Shown here one piece after another: positions 6,117-6,219 of a stretch of DNA of 6,219 nt. Within the stretch, counting starts at the first letter, position 1. Every line of letters begins with the position of its first letter. The stretch covers positions 1-6,219 of the forward strand of contig JAXIPI010000084.1 of assembly GCA_045403015.1 (NCBI GenBank), given 5' to 3'. The notes under the pieces were generated by a model. It saw nothing but the letters and a program-made list of their open reading frames with translations. It was not told where the DNA came from and searched no databases. Made by a program: the position numbers and the translations under genes. This DNA is from Gaiellasilicea sp045403015 (lineage in GTDB: Bacteria; Actinomycetota; Thermoleophilia; Gaiellales; Gaiellaceae).

Positions 6117-6219
6117 GTGCAGGCGCGGCGAAAGCTGATCGTGGTCTCCAACCGCGGCCCGATCGGGTACGTCCGTGAGGGTGGAGAGCGCATCGCCCGG
6201 CGCGGCGCCGGCGGGCTCG
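6117..6219 (+). CDS. otsA: Trehalose-6-phosphate synthase (GT20), N-terminal fragment
   Basis: The first 34 codons are visible; the gene continues beyond the window. The N-terminus has KLIVVSNRGPIGY (residues 6-18) and ends in RGAGGL (29-34). This is the GT20 signature: the first strand V-V-S-N-R, with the Arg (R13) at the position that contacts glucose-6-phosphate, followed by the G-G-L loop that contacts UDP. OtsA makes trehalose-6-phosphate from UDP- or GDP-glucose and glucose-6-phosphate in the cytoplasm, a route to the osmo- and desiccation protectant trehalose. GTG 6117 puts the motif at the usual distance from the start; there is no Shine-Dalgarno sequence. It follows the anti-sigma kinase in the same direction and may once have been in one operon with it, now separated by the palindromic element. 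Other GT20 enzymes, such as glucosylglycerol-phosphate synthase, cannot be excluded from 34 residues. Confidence 0.8.
   Translation, partial: MQARRKLIVVSNRGPIGYVREGGERIARRGAGGL

Overview
The window is very GC-rich and densely coding. It reads as a chromosomal segment of a high-GC actinomycete-type bacterium. The gene set (membrane M28 protein, OmpR-type two-component pair with an HtrA protease, RsbW-like kinase, GT20 trehalose synthase) and the probable leaderless starts fit Actinomycetota. A deep-branching class such as Thermoleophilia is my guess, not something the sequence proves.

Layout. Bases 1-132 are the 3' end of a moeA-type molybdenum cofactor gene. It converges on an M28-peptidase-like membrane protein (129-1994, minus strand), and one CTAG supplies both stop codons. 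A 49-bp divergent spacer (1995-2043) separates that gene from a plus-strand signalling cluster: OmpR-family response regulator (2044-2745), sensor histidine kinase (2752-4167) and membrane-anchored HtrA serine protease with one PDZ domain (4193-5401). This regulator-kinase-HtrA order recalls mycobacterial mprA-mprB-pepD and suggests envelope-stress sensing. After an 88-bp spacer comes an RsbW/SpoIIAB-like anti-sigma kinase (5490-5942), and from 6117 the start of a trehalose-6-phosphate synthase (otsA-like), cut by the window edge.

Three things stand out. (1) The spacer before the anti-sigma kinase holds GTTTAG-N13-GGGTAT, a near-consensus promoter for general-stress sigma factors of the SigB/SigF type, which suggests the kinase sits in the regulon it controls. 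(2) Between that kinase and otsA lies a 169-bp imperfect palindrome with perfect 16-bp ends. It parses as a 161-bp MITE-like insertion flanked by a CTAG target duplication; removing it restores an intact stop codon and a 9-nt gap to otsA. (3) The M28-like protein keeps three metal ligands but lacks the catalytic Glu, the neighbouring ligand Glu and the last His, so it is probably not an ordinary aminopeptidase.

Taken together, the plus-strand genes look like an envelope and general-stress module: the two-component system with its protease handles surface or protein-folding stress, and the anti-sigma kinase plus trehalose synthesis handles general or osmotic stress. Several genes have a TAnnnT hexamer 6-7 nt before the start codon and no convincing Shine-Dalgarno sequence, which suggests leaderless transcripts.
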